DNA from: JANLQX01 sp031368215
GTDB lineage: Bacteria; Actinomycetota; Acidimicrobiia; Acidimicrobiales; JANYDT01
Direction of reading: 5' to 3'
Assembly (NCBI GenBank): GCA_031368215.1
Contig: JANLRD010000224.1
Coordinates: forward strand, 1-64,000
DNA length: 64,000 nt
Shown here piece after piece: positions 15,351 to 24,056 of the stretch. The notes under the pieces were generated by a model that did no database searches, was not told the origin of the DNA, and saw nothing but the letters and a program-made list of their open reading frames with translations. How positions within the stretch are numbered: position 1 is the first letter of the stretch; every line of letters starts with the position of its first letter. Both the position numbers and the translations under genes were made by a program.

Positions 15351-17204
15351 ATGCCCAGCAGTGTCGATGGCCTCATCAGCGGGCTCAACACGACGAACAC
15401 CATCACGCAGTTGATGAACGTGGAGCGGCTGTCGCAGAACCGCCTCACCGCGAAGAAGACGGCGAACGACTCCCTTGTCGGCATCTTCCAACAGCTCAAC
15501 AGCCGAATGTTGGCGATGAAGGACGGGGGAGCGGCGCTCCGGGCGGCCACCGGCTGGCAGGCCACGAAGGCAACATCGAGCGACGTGACAATTGCGACGG
15601 CGACCACGTCGAGCACCGCTCCCGCGGGCAACCTCACGTTTCGCGTCGATCGTCTGGCCACAACGCACTCGTTGGTCTCCAGCAACTCGGTTTCGAGCAC
15701 GACGGCGGTCGTTGCCACACCGAACTCGCACTACCTCGTCTCGGCCGCTTCGGCGCTCGGCGTGTCGACCCTGACCTCGTCGAACGATCTCGCACTCGGT
15801 TCGCACACCATCACCGTGACCCAATCGTCGGCGGGCGCGAAAGCAACAAGCACGACCCTCGGCAACAGCGTCGCCGTCGGGGCCGGTGCCACGATCGAGA
15901 TCGCCACCGACGGATCGACCTCGACCACGCAGACCATCACGCTCACCGCCGGCACCTATTCACGTTCGGCCCTGACCGACATGGTGACCGCGGCCTCCGG
16001 AGGGTCACTTCGGGCAGGCTTCACCAACGACGGGCGCCTCGAGTTGGCGACGACCAGAGAAGGCAGCGCCGCACAACTCGCCATCACCGGTGGGTCCGCA
16101 CTTGCTTCCCTCGGACTCATCGTGAGTGGTGCTGCGACTTCCGGAACCGATGCGATCGTCACGGTCGGGGCCCAATCGACAACCATCACGGACCTGTCGT
16201 CCGGAAGGGTCGTGAGCCTCGCCGCGCCGGTGGCCGGATCGATCAACGCCACGCTTTCCGGAGGCCTCCGGGCGGGTAGCGCGAGAGCGGTGAACGTCGA
16301 CCTCGGCGACGGAAAATTGACGACGGTGACCGATGCCATCAACACCGCGGCGGCCGGATTCCGGGCAACGACGGTGCAGGTGAGCCCGGGCACGTATCGT
16401 CTCCAACTCGCCGCCACAGCTTCCGGTGAGAACGGTCGGATCACCGCCGACACGACGGTCTTCGATGTTGCCTTCGGCGGCATGCAGACCCTTAGCGCTG
16501 CCGTGAACGCGCAGCTCACCGTCGGGTCCGGGCCGGCGGCGTACCTGGTGACCTCGTCGGAGAACAAAGCCGAAGTGCTACCCGGTGTCACGGTTGCCCT
16601 GCTCAAGGCTGCTCCCACTACGGATGTCACCATCACCGTGACGAACGATGCGAGTGCGCTCGCCACGAAGGTGCAAACCCTCGTGGAATCGGTGAACGGC
16701 GCGCTCAACTACATCACCAGCCAATCGCGATATGACACGACCACGAAAAAGGGCGGTCCGCTCCTCGGTGACAACACCTCTCGGGCGTTGCAGCGTCAGA
16801 TCTACGACGCGTTCGGAACGATCGGTGGTGGTGCTGCCGCCCTGGGCATCACGCTAGGTAAAGAGGCGAACATCAACTTCGATCAGGCCAAGTTCATCGC
16901 CGCCTATCAGGCCGATCCTGCCGGGGTGCAGGCAGCGTTCACGAACGCAACAACGGGTTTCGCTGCCCGCGTCGAGACCATCGGCAAAGCGGCAACCGAC
17001 TCGGTCTCCGGTCTTCTCACGACAACGATTGCTGGCGGTCAGGAGCTCTCGAAGAACCTCACCACCCAGATCTCGAACTGGGACAACCGCCTGGCGCTGC
17101 GGGAAGCATCGCTGCGGCGCATGTTCAGCAACCTCGAAGTCTCACTCGGCCGCGTACAAGCTCAGAGCAACCGGCTTGCCGGCGAGCTCAACAAACTCCC
17201 GTAG
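15351..17204 (+). CDS. fliD: Filament cap protein FliD
   Basis: 617 residues from ATG 15351, which has GGAGAGGA eight bases upstream. The N-terminus (SSVDGLISGLNTTNTITQLMNVERLSQNRLTAKKT) and the C-terminal coiled region (GLLTTTIAGGQELSKNLTTQISNWDNRLALREASLRRMFSNLEVSLGRVQAQSN) match FliD. The protein caps the growing filament and folds flagellin. The central region is Ser/Thr/Ala-rich and longer than in enteric FliD (about 470 residues). fliS follows after 116 bases. Confidence 0.94.
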   Translation: MPSSVDGLISGLNTTNTITQLMNVERLSQNRLTAKKTANDSLVGIFQQLNSRMLAMKDGGAALRAATGWQATKATSSDVTIATATTSSTAPAGNLTFRVDRLATTHSLVSSNSVSSTTAVVATPNSHYLVSAASALGVSTLTSSNDLALGSHTITVTQSSAGAKATSTTLGNSVAVGAGATIEIATDGSTSTTQTITLTAGTYSRSALTDMVTAASGGSLRAGFTNDGRLELATTREGSAAQLAITGGSALASLGLIVSGAATSGTDAIVTVGAQSTTITDLSSGRVVSLAAPVAGSINATLSGGLRAGSARAVNVDLGDGKLTTVTDAINTAAAGFRATTVQVSPGTYRLQLAATASGENGRITADTTVFDVAFGGMQTLSAAVNAQLTVGSGPAAYLVTSSENKAEVLPGVTVALLKAAPTTDVTITVTNDASALATKVQTLVESVNGALNYITSQSRYDTTTKKGGPLLGDNTSRALQRQIYDAFGTIGGGAAALGITLGKEANINFDQAKFIAAYQADPAGVQAAFTNATTGFAARVETIGKAATDSVSGLLTTTIAGGQELSKNLTTQISNWDNRLALREASLRRMFSNLEVSLGRVQAQSNRLAGELNKLP

Positions 17205-17320
17205 AAACAACGAACGATTCAGCTCCTTTCCTCATGCTTCTGCGCACCACTACCTTCGGCGACATGGATGTACGCCGTTGCGCGCAGTGGCACCTCCACC
17301 TCCTCTGAAGGGTCTCACGG

Positions 17321-17716
17321 ATGAACACCCAACTCCACCGCGCTCGCTACGTGCAGGATGCCATCGAAACCGCCTCTCCCGCCCGTCTTCTCACGATGCT
17401 CTACGACCGCCTTGTCCGCGACATCACCGGGGCGGAGTTGGCGATCGCGACCGCGACGTTCTCGGAGGCGAACACCCTGCTTCTGCACGCGCAGGACATC
17501 GTGCTCGAGCTTCAGTCGTCGCTCGACACCCGGACCTGGAGCGGGGCGCAGGGTCTGAGCGCGCTCTACACCTACCTTTACGGCGAGCTCATCGCCGCCA
17601 ACACCACGAAGGACGCGGCCCGCCTCGGCGTGTGCCTGCGCATTGTCGAACCATTGCGATCGGCGTGGCATGAAGCCGCCGCGCTCGTTGCCGCCGGCGT
17701 CGCTCAGGCGGTCTGA
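17321..17716 (+). CDS. fliS: Flagellin chaperone FliS
   Basis: 131 residues, all helical: RARYVQDAIETASPARLLTMLYDRLVRDITGAELAI is the FliS signature, including the LLTMLYD motif. FliS binds the disordered flagellin C-terminus in the cytoplasm and prevents early polymerisation. GAAGGG lies upstream of the ATG. The genomic position after fliD is standard. Confidence 0.93.
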   Translation: MNTQLHRARYVQDAIETASPARLLTMLYDRLVRDITGAELAIATATFSEANTLLLHAQDIVLELQSSLDTRTWSGAQGLSALYTYLYGELIAANTTKDAARLGVCLRIVEPLRSAWHEAAALVAAGVAQAV

Positions 17717-18015
17717 ACATCGACGCGCCGACACCACCCACGTGGCCCGAATATGTGGCCTCGCTCGAGGAGGGACTCACCGAGCTGGAGAACGGGCTGA
17801 CCGGTGAGGCGCGCGAACACGAGCCGCCGCTCGCCCTCGCTGTGGAAGCTCCCGACGAGCCCGTACCCGACGCGCTCTTGGCGCGGGTTGCCGTGCTCGC
17901 CCGGCGGCTCGATCGCGCGGCCGCTCTCGTTGCTCTGCACATGGTCGACGTGCAGAACCGGGCCAGACCGACGTCACCCTCGTCGATTCCGATGTTCATC
18001 GACCAGAGGTTCTAG
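17713..18015 (+). CDS. Small helical protein after fliS, possible FliT-like chaperone
   Basis: The reading frame is open from a CTG at 17713, which overlaps the fliS stop as CTGA, and runs to TAG at 18013-18015. The first ATG/GTG/TTG start is GTG 17755 (MASLEEGLTELENG), giving 86 residues. The codons before it still read like protein (NIDAPTPPTWPEY), so a rare CTG start is possible. The sequence is helical and charged (LEEGLTELENGL, LARVAVLARRLDRAAALVALHM), like FliT-type chaperones usually found after fliS. The assignment is by position and composition only. Confidence 0.5.
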   Translation: MNIDAPTPPTWPEYVASLEEGLTELENGLTGEAREHEPPLALAVEAPDEPVPDALLARVAVLARRLDRAAALVALHMVDVQNRARPTSPSSIPMFIDQRF

Positions 18016-18237
18016 GTCCATGGGTCGGTGGGGCCTCGGCACGCCTCATTATTCCTGATGATTCGGCTCAGGAGACCGCAACTTCGAAGCTGAGACGACG
18101 ATCGGTGTGCTTGCACGGAGTGCACCACGAGCTGCCAAGGATCGGCAGCGACTCGTACCGTTTCGAAAGCGAGCAGGTTCCGTGCGCCGTCCGTTGCCGA
18201 CTTCGTGTCGTTCGCTGGCCCCTCAGGCGGCCATGCC
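18016..18237 (+). promoter_or_regulatory. Structured leader of the flgB operon
   Basis: 222 bases with no convincing gene. CTCAG (18067-18071) can pair with CTGAG (18090-18094). Two small hairpins then follow: TGCAC-GGA-GTGCA at 18112-18124, and GCTGCC/GGCAGC at 18131-18149 with loop AAGGATC. Both loops expose GGA within ANGGA, so CsrA may also bind here. No promoter was recognised with confidence. Confidence 0.4.
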
Positions 18238-18582
18238 ATGAACGACCAGACGATCACCGTCTTGCGTCAATCACTCGCCGGCCTCGCTCAGCGTCAGCGA
18301 GCGCTGACCGACAACCTCGCCAACCTCGAGACCCCCGACTATCTCGCCAAGCGCGTCGACTTCGAGTCGAGCCTGCAGCAGGCCATCTCCGACGGTGACC
18401 CGTCGCAGTCCCAGGTCGCCCAGAGCCGCTCGATGGATCCGACCGGCGTGAACGGCAACAACGTGAACCTCGACGACGAGACCATTCTCGCCACGGACAC
18501 GGCACTTCGCTATCAGATGTCGGTCGAGGCGCTCAACGCCAAGTACCGCCTCCTTCGCACGGCGATCCGAGGCCAGGGATGA
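18238..18582 (+). CDS. flgB: Proximal rod protein FlgB
   Basis: 114 residues. TITVLRQSLAGLAQRQRALTDNLANLETPDYLAKRVDFESSLQQAI is the conserved N-terminal rod-protein region, and the C-terminal helix ends SVEALNAKYRLLRTAIRG. FlgB forms part of the proximal rod, crossing the envelope from the MS ring. ATG 18238 fits the family start and is preceded by AGGCGG. Its TGA overlaps a duplicated mini-ORF. Confidence 0.93.
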   Translation: MNDQTITVLRQSLAGLAQRQRALTDNLANLETPDYLAKRVDFESSLQQAISDGDPSQSQVAQSRSMDPTGVNGNNVNLDDETILATDTALRYQMSVEALNAKYRLLRTAIRGQG

Positions 18583-18638
18583 CTCCGTCGATCCTCATCG
18601 ATGGCGTGTTCGAGACTTCTCGGCAGGTCTCGCAATGA
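18579..18638 (+). CDS. Bridging mini-ORF copy 1 between flgB and flgC (19 codons)
   Basis: ATG 18579 overlaps the flgB stop (ATGA) and TGA 18636-18638 overlaps the next ATG. The peptide is MTPSILIDGVFETSRQVSQ. The 56-base unit 18579-18634 is repeated in tandem with one mismatch. Every copy begins and ends in ATGA overlap, so the chain stays intact at any copy number. Confidence 0.35.
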   Translation: MTPSILIDGVFETSRQVSQ

Positions 18639-18690
18639 CTCCGTCGATCCTCATCGATGGCGTGTTCGTGACTTCTCGGCAGGTCTCGCA
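18579..18690 (+). repeat. 56-bp tandem duplication at the flgB-flgC junction
   Basis: Units 18579-18634 and 18635-18690 are identical except one base (GAG versus GTG). Both boundaries fall exactly at ATGA overlaps, so the duplication was precise with respect to translation signals. Near-identity implies a recent event or ongoing homogenisation. Confidence 0.9.
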
Positions 18691-18694
18691 ATGA
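18635..18694 (+). CDS. Bridging mini-ORF copy 2 between flgB and flgC (19 codons)
   Basis: This is the second copy of the 56-base unit (18635-18690). Its TGA at 18692-18694 overlaps the flgC ATG at 18691. The encoded peptide differs from copy 1 only by Val for Glu at position 12. Confidence 0.35.
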   Translation: MTPSILIDGVFVTSRQVSQ

Positions 18695-19080
18695 CCATGT
18701 TCGCCGCGCTCGGCGTCTCGGCCAGCGGTCTGCGCGCGTTCCGTTCGTGGCTCGACTCCGTCAGCGACAACCTCTCCAACCTCAACACCGTTCGGCCGAT
18801 GAACGAGGCTGCCTACCAAGCGCGCTACGTGCAGGCAACGGCCGATCCTGCCGGCGGAGTGATGGTTACGGCGGTCCGCTTCGGTGATCCGACCGGAGTC
18901 GTGGTCAGCGATCCCACCAACCCCCTGGCCGACGCGAACGGCTTCGTCCGTCGGCCCGACATCGACATGAACGAGCAGATGACTTCGCTTCTGATCGCCC
19001 AACGCGGGTACCAGGCCAACATCGCCGCCGTCGAACGTGTTCGCGACGCCTACCAACAAGCACTCACGATCGGCAAGTGA
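18691..19080 (+). CDS. flgC: Proximal rod protein FlgC
   Basis: 129 residues. FAALGVSASGLRAFRSWLDSVSDNLSNLNTVRPMNEAAYQARYV is the N-terminal rod signature, here with RP replacing the usual T.GYR turn. The C-terminus (DIDMNEQMTSLLIAQRGYQANIAAVERVRDAYQQAL) is the partner helix. ATG 18691 overlaps the stop of the preceding mini-ORF. The stop overlaps the GTG proposed for fliE. Confidence 0.93.
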   Translation: MTMFAALGVSASGLRAFRSWLDSVSDNLSNLNTVRPMNEAAYQARYVQATADPAGGVMVTAVRFGDPTGVVVSDPTNPLADANGFVRRPDIDMNEQMTSLLIAQRGYQANIAAVERVRDAYQQALTIGK

Positions 19081-19388
19081 CCATGAGCATTCCTCCGATC
19101 TCCACGGTCGCAAGCGGCGCCACGTCGCTGCGACCGGAACGCATGGCCACCGCCGGGAGTGGAACGGGTGACGGTTTCGGCGACCTCGTGACTTCGGCCC
19201 TGAACAACGTGAGCGCAACCCAGAACAACGCGGATCAGCTGGCCAACAAAGCCGCGGTTGGCCAGCTCTCGGACCCGCACGAGTACATGATCGCGGCGAC
19301 TGAAGCATCGCTGGCGACGGAGCTGACGGTTGCCGTACGCAACCGCGCTGTCGAGGCATTCAACGACATCATGCGGATGACGGTCTAG
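19077..19388 (+). CDS. fliE: MS ring-rod junction protein FliE
   Basis: 103 residues with FliE features: a variable N-terminus, then DGFGDLVTSALNNVSATQNNADQLANKAAVGQLSDPHEYMIAATEASLATELTVAVRNRAVEAFNDIMRMTV. FliE links the MS ring to the rod and is the first exported substrate. The start may be GTG 19077 (GTGA overlap with the flgC stop) or ATG 19083; no Shine-Dalgarno is visible. It is followed by fliF. Confidence 0.92.
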   Translation: MTMSIPPISTVASGATSLRPERMATAGSGTGDGFGDLVTSALNNVSATQNNADQLANKAAVGQLSDPHEYMIAATEASLATELTVAVRNRAVEAFNDIMRMTV

Positions 19389-19444
19389 CGCCGTGATGGG
19401 TATCTGCATCTTCGCGACAACACCAGCACTGGGGATCTGAGCAC

Positions 19445-21061
19445 ATGGCGGCATTTGATTTCGGGGTCGCGAGCGAACGCGCTCGGCGGACCCTCGATGG
19501 GTTCACGCGGGGCCAGAAGACCATGCTTGTCCTTGCCGGTGTGGCGGTGGCCGCGGGGGCTCTCGTGCTCTCGCGATGGTCGGGGGGAGCGCCGTACTCG
19601 ACGCTCTACGCCAACCTTGCGCCGGCCGACGCCGCGGCGGTCACCCAGCGACTCGATTCCCAGGGCATCTCCTATCGCCTCGGTGCGGGCGGTACCTCGA
19701 TCCAGGTGCCCCAGGACGCGGTCTATCGAACCCGTATCGATCTTTCGGCCCAAGGTCTGCCGGCGGACAGCTCGCCGGGGTATGCGCTGCTCGACAAGCA
19801 GGGGCTGACGACGAGTGAGTTCCGCCAGAAGGTCGACTACCAACGTGCCCTGGAAGGCGAGCTGTCCAAGACCATCCGCGCCATCGACGGTGTCTCTGCC
19901 GTCTCGGTCCACCTCGTGATCCCGAAGGAGGACCTCTTCAGCGGCGATGCCGTCAAACCGAGTGCCTCGGTGCTGGTCAGTACGACGGGAAACACGAAGC
20001 TTCGCTCGGGCCAGGTCCAGGCGATCGTGCACCTCGTGGCATCGTCGATCGAAGGCCTTGCGCCGGAAGACGTAACCGTCGCCGACTCCGCCGGCAACGT
20101 CCTTGCTGCGCCGGGCCAGGACGCAGCTGCCGCGTCGAGTGTCCGCGTCGAACAGACCAAGGCGTTCGAAGACTCGCTGGCCATGTCGCTTCAGCAGATG
20201 GTGCAGAAGGTGACCGGCGATGGGCACGCGGTGGTTCGGGTGAAGGCGGAACTCGACTTCGACAAGAAGTCGACCACCACGGAGAGCTTCGCCGATCCCA
20301 AGACGCGGACGGCGCTGGCCGAGAAGACGTCGAAGGAGACCTTCACGGGGGCAAGCGGCTCGGCTGCAGTGGCGACCGGGGTGCTCGGGGCCAACGGTGC
20401 GGCGGCCGCGACTCCGCCGAAGGTTCCGTCGAATGCGTCGAGCTACACGAAACAGGACTCCCAATCGGACTTCGCCCTGGGCAAGGTCGTCGAGAAGACG
20501 GACGCGCTTCCCGGCACCGTCAACCGCATGTCGATCGCTGTGCTCCTCGACTCGACGAAGAAGCTCAAACCGGCCGAAGCGGCGAGCCTTCGCAAGCTGG
20601 TGTCCGCAGCCTCCGGTCTCCAGACCAGTCGTGGCGACACCCTCGAAGTGGGTCAACTCACCTTTGACACTTCGTCGACGAAGGCGATGGCGACGGAGAT
20701 GGCCGTGGTCTCCGCGGGGGAGCAGAAGAAGGCGATGTTCGATCTGATCAAGAGCGGACTTCTCGGCTTCCTCGCGCTCATGTCGGTCTTCATGGCCTAC
20801 CGCGCGGCGAAGAAGGCGAACAGCCGGATCATCTCGGCCATCCCGCTCGACAGCCTGCCGCGGTCATCGTCGCTCGCCCTTCCGTCGCTCGCCGACCTGC
20901 AGGACGATGACGACGACACCGTCCCGCCGCCAGTCGCGGCGATGGGTATGCCGCTTCCGTTGACCGTGAGCCCACGACCGGACATCGCCGCCCTGATCGA
21001 CCAGCAGCCGGGCGACGTGGCCAACACCTTGCGCGAGTGGCTCGCCGACAGGAGGTCGTGA
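19445..21061 (+). CDS. fliF: MS ring protein FliF
   Basis: 538 residues. The first membrane helix is near residues 24-42 (MLVLAGVAVAAGALVLS), followed by the ring-building YscJ-like domains (SRWSGGAPYSTLYANLAPADAAAVTQRL and GYALLDKQGLTTSEFRQKVDYQRALEGELSKTI). A second helix lies near 440-460 (LLGFLALMSVFMAYRA). The C-terminal tail (LIDQQPGDVANTLREWLADR) is the FliG-binding peptide. It forms the membrane ring that houses the export gate. It begins the core fliFGHIJ block. Confidence 0.95.
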   Translation: MAAFDFGVASERARRTLDGFTRGQKTMLVLAGVAVAAGALVLSRWSGGAPYSTLYANLAPADAAAVTQRLDSQGISYRLGAGGTSIQVPQDAVYRTRIDLSAQGLPADSSPGYALLDKQGLTTSEFRQKVDYQRALEGELSKTIRAIDGVSAVSVHLVIPKEDLFSGDAVKPSASVLVSTTGNTKLRSGQVQAIVHLVASSIEGLAPEDVTVADSAGNVLAAPGQDAAAASSVRVEQTKAFEDSLAMSLQQMVQKVTGDGHAVVRVKAELDFDKKSTTTESFADPKTRTALAEKTSKETFTGASGSAAVATGVLGANGAAAATPPKVPSNASSYTKQDSQSDFALGKVVEKTDALPGTVNRMSIAVLLDSTKKLKPAEAASLRKLVSAASGLQTSRGDTLEVGQLTFDTSSTKAMATEMAVVSAGEQKKAMFDLIKSGLLGFLALMSVFMAYRAAKKANSRIISAIPLDSLPRSSSLALPSLADLQDDDDDTVPPPVAAMGMPLPLTVSPRPDIAALIDQQPGDVANTLREWLADRRS

Positions 21062-21062
21062 A

Positions 21063-22067
21063 ATGGCTCGCGAACTCGCCGGCGCGCAGAAGGCCGCTCT
21101 CCTGCTCATGCAGATGAGCAAACGCGATTCCTCGCGGATGCTCCAGATGCTCTCGCAGGCCGAAGTGTCCGAGTTGACCTCGGAGATCGCCCGGCTTTCG
21201 ACGGTCAGTGAATCCACCGCGGAAGGCGTCGTCGAGGAGTTCCTCACGCAGGTGACGTCGAGACCGGCCACCACCACCGGCGGCATCGAAGTCGCGAAGT
21301 CCATCCTGGAAAGCGGCCTCGGCAAGGAGGACGCCCACGACATCATCGAAGCCGTCATCGCGTCGATGGGGAAGGTTCCGTTCCAATTTCTCCGCCAGGC
21401 CGATCCACGGCAGATCCTCTCCTTCATCCAGGATGAGCATCCCCAGACGATCACGCTGGTCCTCGCCCACATGAGCGCCGAGCTCGCAGCTCTGGTCATG
21501 AGCGGTCTCAGCGAAGACCTCCAACGCGATGTCGCAACGCGCCTTGCCGTGATGGATCGCACCTCTCCCGATGTCGTGGCACAGGTCGAGCATCAGCTGG
21601 AGCGCAAGTTCTCCTCGGTGATGCAGCCGAACGAATTGAGCTCGCTCGGCGGAGTGCAGAACCTCGTCGACATCCTGAACCGCTCGGACCGGGCGATGGA
21701 ACGTCTGATCCTCGAAGGACTCGAGCGCACGAGCCCGGAACTCGCTGACGAGATCCGTCAGCGCATGTTCGTGTTCGAAGACATCGGCGGACTCGATGAC
21801 CGGTCGATCCAGCTGGTGCTGCGTCAGGTCGACGGCAAGGAGCTTGCTGTGGCGCTCAAGGGCGTCAAGGCCGACGTGCGCGACAAGATCGGGCGAAACA
21901 TGTCGGAGCGCGCTGCTGCGAACCTCAAGGAAGAGATCGACATGCTCGGTCCGATCCGCATCAAGACGGTTGAGGAGGCGCAAGGCGCCATCGTCCGGGT
22001 CATCCGCGCACTGGAAGAAGCCGGACAGCTCGTGCTGTCGAGAGGTGCTGATGAATTCGTCCTCTGA
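21063..22067 (+). CDS. fliG: Motor switch protein FliG
   Basis: 334 residues. GAQKAALLLMQMSKRDSSRMLQML opens the protein, the EHPQ motif (QDEHPQTITLVLAHM) sits near residue 125, and the C-terminal torque helix carries the charged pattern FEDIGGLDDRSIQLVLRQVD. FliG connects the MS ring to the C ring and interacts with MotA to generate torque. All three domains look complete. The 3' end overlaps fliH by 17 bases. Confidence 0.96.
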   Translation: MARELAGAQKAALLLMQMSKRDSSRMLQMLSQAEVSELTSEIARLSTVSESTAEGVVEEFLTQVTSRPATTTGGIEVAKSILESGLGKEDAHDIIEAVIASMGKVPFQFLRQADPRQILSFIQDEHPQTITLVLAHMSAELAALVMSGLSEDLQRDVATRLAVMDRTSPDVVAQVEHQLERKFSSVMQPNELSSLGGVQNLVDILNRSDRAMERLILEGLERTSPELADEIRQRMFVFEDIGGLDDRSIQLVLRQVDGKELAVALKGVKADVRDKIGRNMSERAAANLKEEIDMLGPIRIKTVEEAQGAIVRVIRALEEAGQLVLSRGADEFVL

Positions 22068-22737
22068 TCTCGACCGCCGTGCAGGTGTGCCCGACCACAC
22101 TCGCCGCAGTCCTGTTCGCCCTCTGCGCGGAAGCGTGTCCGTCGCCCGGTTCGACGAGCAGTTCGCCGATCCGTCAAAGGATCGTCGTGGCATGGCGACA
22201 CCCGAGCAGGCGTGGACCGCCGGCTACGAGGTCGGACTCGAGCAGGGCGTGTCGATCGGACGTGCCAGCACGGTCGCCGAGCACGCTGCCAGCGATCGTC
22301 GGATGGCCTTGGTCGGCGACGCCTTGCGAGACGCGGCAGATGGTGCGATCGCCGATGTCCGGCGTGAGTTCTCCGACGCGACCGAGGTCCTCATCCACGC
22401 GGCATTCGACATCGCTCTCGCGATCGTCGGACGCGACCTTCGCGACCACCCGAGAACCGGTGAGGAAGCCTTGCGAGCCGCGCTCGCACTGGTCCCGCTG
22501 CGGATTGCATGCACGGCGCGGCTGCATCCGTCGGACCTCGACGACCTCGGACAACTTGACCCGGCCCGCCTGCACCAGGACCTGTCGATCGTCGCCGACT
22601 ACTCGGTCGAATCCGGAGACTGTGTCATCGATCTCCCGTCGTCTCAGATCGAGAACCGCCTCGCCGATGCCATCGCCCGGGTCCGTGCGGTCATGGGGAG
22701 CGACGTGGACGACGGCGAAGAGGAGATCCTCTCGTGA
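22051..22737 (+). CDS. fliH: FliH-like regulator of the export ATPase
   Basis: 228 residues. The N-terminus is basic and variable, ending with RPLRGSVSVARFD. A Gly-rich helix (AWTAGYEVGLEQGVSIGRAST) resembles the GxxxG segment of FliH. The C-terminal part (LRDHPRTGEEALRAALALVPL ... VIDLPSSQIENRLADAIARVRAVM) matches the FliH/VATPase-E-like domain. FliH tethers FliI near the export gate and limits ATP hydrolysis. It overlaps fliG, and its stop overlaps the fliI GTG (GTGA). Confidence 0.85.
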   Translation: MNSSSDLDRRAGVPDHTRRSPVRPLRGSVSVARFDEQFADPSKDRRGMATPEQAWTAGYEVGLEQGVSIGRASTVAEHAASDRRMALVGDALRDAADGAIADVRREFSDATEVLIHAAFDIALAIVGRDLRDHPRTGEEALRAALALVPLRIACTARLHPSDLDDLGQLDPARLHQDLSIVADYSVESGDCVIDLPSSQIENRLADAIARVRAVMGSDVDDGEEEILS

Positions 22738-24056
22738 CGATCTCGTCGCTTCTCTCGCCCGACATGCTCTCGGAGATCCGACGCGCCGCTGGTCCTCGCC
22801 GGGTCGGCCGGGTCAGTCGTCTGCTCGGCATCCAAGTTGACGTTGTCGGCCTCGATGTCGCCATCGGTGACGCGGTGTCCGTGGAAGGCCCGCTCGGTTC
22901 GGTCGGCTGCGAGGTTGTCGCCGTGCACGATCGATCGGCGACGTGCATGCCCTTCGGCAGCCTTCGCGGCGTGCGAATCGGTGCGCCGGCGGTGGCAACC
23001 GGAGGAGCCCCGACCATCTTCGCCGGTCGACAGTTGCTCGGCCGGGTGCTCGATGGGCTGGGCCGACCGATCGATGGCCGCCCACTTCCGTCGGGACTCG
23101 AACGCGTCAGCGTTGCCGGATCGGCCCCGCATCCGCTGCGTCGCCGACCCGTGAGCGAACAACTCTCCCTCGGCGTTCGGGTGATGGACACGCTTGTACC
23201 GTGCGGACGAGGCCAGCGCATCGGCATCTTCGCCGGATCGGGCGTGGGCAAGTCCAGCCTCCTGTCGATGATGATCCGCGGGACGGAAGCAGACGTGTCT
23301 GTGCTCGCGCTCGTCGGTGAACGTGGACGCGAAGTGCAGGAGTTCATCGCCCGTGATCTGGGTCCGGAAGGTCTCGCCCGCTCTGTGGTCGTCGTCGCAA
23401 CATCCGACGAACCACCGCTCGTTCGCCTTCGGGCCGCGCTGACCGCGACGCGAATCGCCGAGTCGTTCCGTGATGACGGTGATGACGTGCTCCTGTTGAT
23501 GGACAGCCTCACCCGTTTCGCCATGGCTCAGCGTGAGGTCGGACTCTCCGCCGGTGAGCCGCCGGCGACACGAGGGTACCCACCCTCGACCTTCTCGCTG
23601 CTGGCCCAGCTGCTCGAGCGGGCCGGGTCGGGCGAACGTGGCAGCATCACCGGCCTCTACACCGTGCTGGTCGACGGTGACGACATGAACGAGCCGATCG
23701 CCGACGCCGCGAGGTCCATCCTCGACGGGCACGTCGTGCTGTCGCGCAAGCTCGCCACCGCCGGGCAGTTCCCCACCGTCGATGCCCTCGAGTCGATCTC
23801 CCGCGTGGCGCCGGCGATCACGTCGACGGAGCAGCGCATGGCGGCCACAGAACTCCGGAGGATCATGGCGGCGCATCGCGACGCGAAGGATCTCATTGAG
23901 ATCGGTGCATACGTGCCGGGATCGAATCCGCTCGTCGACCGGGCCGTTCTGCTCGAATCGGCGACGAAGGCGTTCCTCGCCCAGGATCTGCACGAGAGTG
24001 TCTCTGCCGAGCACAGCTGGGGCGAGCTCGCGCGACTTGTCGGGGTCGGCTCGTGA
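22734..24056 (+). CDS. fliI: Flagellar export ATPase FliI
   Basis: 440 residues, standard length. The Walker A loop GIFAGSGVGKSSLL is near residues 163-176, the Walker B strand is DDVLLLMDSLTRFAMAQRE, and GYPPSTFSLLAQLLERAG is typical of the F1-like type III export ATPases. It energises substrate unfolding and release at the export gate. The GTG start overlaps the fliH stop; the stop overlaps the fliJ GTG. Confidence 0.97.
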   Translation: MTISSLLSPDMLSEIRRAAGPRRVGRVSRLLGIQVDVVGLDVAIGDAVSVEGPLGSVGCEVVAVHDRSATCMPFGSLRGVRIGAPAVATGGAPTIFAGRQLLGRVLDGLGRPIDGRPLPSGLERVSVAGSAPHPLRRRPVSEQLSLGVRVMDTLVPCGRGQRIGIFAGSGVGKSSLLSMMIRGTEADVSVLALVGERGREVQEFIARDLGPEGLARSVVVVATSDEPPLVRLRAALTATRIAESFRDDGDDVLLLMDSLTRFAMAQREVGLSAGEPPATRGYPPSTFSLLAQLLERAGSGERGSITGLYTVLVDGDDMNEPIADAARSILDGHVVLSRKLATAGQFPTVDALESISRVAPAITSTEQRMAATELRRIMAAHRDAKDLIEIGAYVPGSNPLVDRAVLLESATKAFLAQDLHESVSAEHSWGELARLVGVGS

